A stretch of 6,600 bases of DNA from an uncultured Blautia sp. (GTDB taxonomy: Bacteria > Bacillota > Clostridia > Lachnospirales > Lachnospiraceae), in contig CAKSAW010000063.1 in NCBI GenBank assembly GCA_934437695.1, positions 1 through 6,600 on the forward strand, written 5' to 3'. The notes under the pieces are model-generated. The model saw only the letters and a program-made list of their open reading frames with translations. It made no database searches and was not told the origin of the DNA. Below, piece by piece: positions 5,876 through 6,600 of this stretch. Each line of letters opens with the position of its first letter. Positions within the stretch are counted from its first letter, which is position 1. The translations under genes were made by a program, and so were the position numbers.

Positions 5876-5942
5876 CTGAGACATATATTAAATATAATGA
5901 TCCGGAAACAGGATATTGTTCCGAATCTTACATATGTCTCAG
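5876..5942 (+). promoter_or_regulatory. 11-bp perfect inverted repeat reaching into the cwlD ribosome-binding site
   Basis: CTGAGACATAT (5876-5886) is the exact reverse complement of ATATGTCTCAG (5932-5942). Inside it, CGGAA (5903-5907) pairs with TTCCG (5919-5923), extended by GAT (5899-5901) with ATC (5925-5927). The right arm overlaps the first two bases of the AGGAGG at 5941-5946, and a six-T run follows at 5949-5954. A TATAAT at 5893-5898 lies inside the loop, with only a weak -35. The structure could be an RNA switch on read-through transcripts from the GH18 gene or a paired DNA operator. Confidence 0.5.
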
Positions 5943-5957
5943 GAGGTGTTTTTTATT

Positions 5958-6600
5958 TTGAAAAAATATGGACTGGAGCTAATGATGGGATGCCTGCTTA
6001 TTATCAGTTTCCTGATTTTGTCAAAACAGGCAGCTGAAGTTTCAGAGACTATGAGTTCTGTGGAAAATCCAAAAACTATTCTGGTAGATGCAGGACATGG
6101 TGGGTCGGATCCAGGAATGATTGGAGTCAATGGACTGGAGGAAAAGGGAATAAATCTTCAGATTGCTGTAAAATTAAAGGATTCTCTGGAGAAAAAGGGA
6201 TTTGCTGTAGTTATGACGCGGGAAGAGGATAAGGGGCTCTATGAGGAAGACAGCAGAAATCAGAAAGCACAGGATATGCAGTGCAGGATTGCTATGATAA
6301 AGAAATACAGACCTGTGCTGTGCATAAGTGTTCATCAGAACAGCTATCAGGATTCGTCTGTATGCGGTCCCCAGGTGTTTTATTATGAAGATTCTGTCCA
6401 GGGAAAGAATCTGGCAGAGTTTATCCAGGAAGAACTGAATCTGGGACTGAAAGTAAAACGCCCTCGTGTGGCAAAAGGTAATAAAACCTATTATCTGTTA
6501 AAAAGAAGTGAAAGTGTTCTGAATATTGTAGAGTGTGGTTTTCTTACAAATCCGGAAGAGGCCGGACTTCTCTGCAAAGAAGAATATCAGAATAAAATAG
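5958..6600 (+). CDS. cwlD: N-acetylmuramoyl-L-alanine amidase, CwlD type (partial, 3' end outside window)
   Basis: A zinc-dependent amidase_3 family enzyme that cuts the bond between muramic acid and L-alanine; CwlD of Bacillus and Clostridia prepares muramic-delta-lactam in spore cortex. The start is TTG: AGGAGGTG (5941-5948) is 9-11 bases upstream and no nearby ATG has a site. The frame is open to the end of the window, 214 residues. Residues about 8-21 form a signal or anchor segment. The catalytic domain starts near 38 with ILVDAGHGGSDPG. Predicted zinc and catalytic residues are all present: H47, E62 (LEEK), H126 (SVHQN) and E192 (VECGFLTNPEEA). Other CwlD-like marks are VVMTREEDKGLYEED (89-103) and LAEFIQEELN. 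Only the last 20-40 residues should be missing. It may be co-transcribed with the GH18 gene, 131 bases away. The amidase family is certain; CwlD rather than another wall amidase is likely. Confidence 0.85.
   Translation, partial: MKKYGLELMMGCLLIISFLILSKQAAEVSETMSSVENPKTILVDAGHGGSDPGMIGVNGLEEKGINLQIAVKLKDSLEKKGFAVVMTREEDKGLYEEDSRNQKAQDMQCRIAMIKKYRPVLCISVHQNSYQDSSVCGPQVFYYEDSVQGKNLAEFIQEELNLGLKVKRPRVAKGNKTYYLLKRSESVLNIVECGFLTNPEEAGLLCKEEYQNKI

Noticed and set aside
5882..5890. CATATATTA before cwlD as a sporulation sigma factor -10 (SigK-like)
   Set aside because: The match is short and AT-rich, with no convincing -35 at the right distance; not enough to call a sporulation promoter.
1..6600. 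CRISPR arrays, insertion sequences, tRNA or rRNA genes
   Set aside because: No regularly spaced repeats, transposase-like proteins, tRNA folds or rRNA sequence were seen on either strand.

Overview
The window looks like chromosomal core DNA from a spore-forming, low-GC Firmicute, most likely a gut Lachnospiraceae (Blautia/Ruminococcus/Dorea type). I infer this from AT-rich codon use, strong AGGAGG ribosome-binding sites, sigma-A promoters, a MecA adaptor, a CwlD-type amidase and a NupNOPQ-type nucleoside ABC transporter. I see no mobile element, CRISPR array, tRNA or rRNA.

Layout. Bases 1-2118 hold the end of a nucleoside-type ABC transporter operon: the last codons of the ATPase, then two permeases (nupP-like, nupQ-like) packed tightly on the + strand. 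A separate sigma-A promoter then drives a 66-residue DUF1858 protein with a CxxC motif (2226-2426). Its strong terminator hairpin (2453-2491) overlaps the stop codon of the convergent mecA gene (2490-3236, minus strand). mecA has its own promoter, with a perfect tandem 9-bp repeat just downstream of it.

From 3237 to about 3677 there is no gene. This 440-base stretch holds the mecA promoter and, pointing the other way, a good sigma-A promoter (3418-3445). That promoter is followed by roughly 190-230 bases with nested pairing potential, a candidate structured leader or small RNA. It leads into an unrecognised small protein (3711-3911). The only good Shine-Dalgarno of that gene stands before an in-frame ACG rather than its ATG. 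A 56-base perfect-stem hairpin element follows.

The right half is about the cell wall. A membrane-anchored protein (4180-5826) combines an N-terminal stalk domain, an SH3-like domain and a GH18 glycosidase domain with an intact catalytic motif. Downstream is a partial CwlD-type N-acetylmuramoyl-L-alanine amidase (TTG start at 5958, running off the window). Together they suggest peptidoglycan or spore-cortex processing. Both genes have inverted repeats overlapping their ribosome-binding sites, and the GH18 promoter contains a TACAnnTGTA palindrome of the BlaI/MecI/CopY operator type.

Most of the content is ordinary core genome. The best candidates for something undescribed are the structured leader with the ACG-start small gene (3418-3911) and the regulatory structures in front of the two wall hydrolases.
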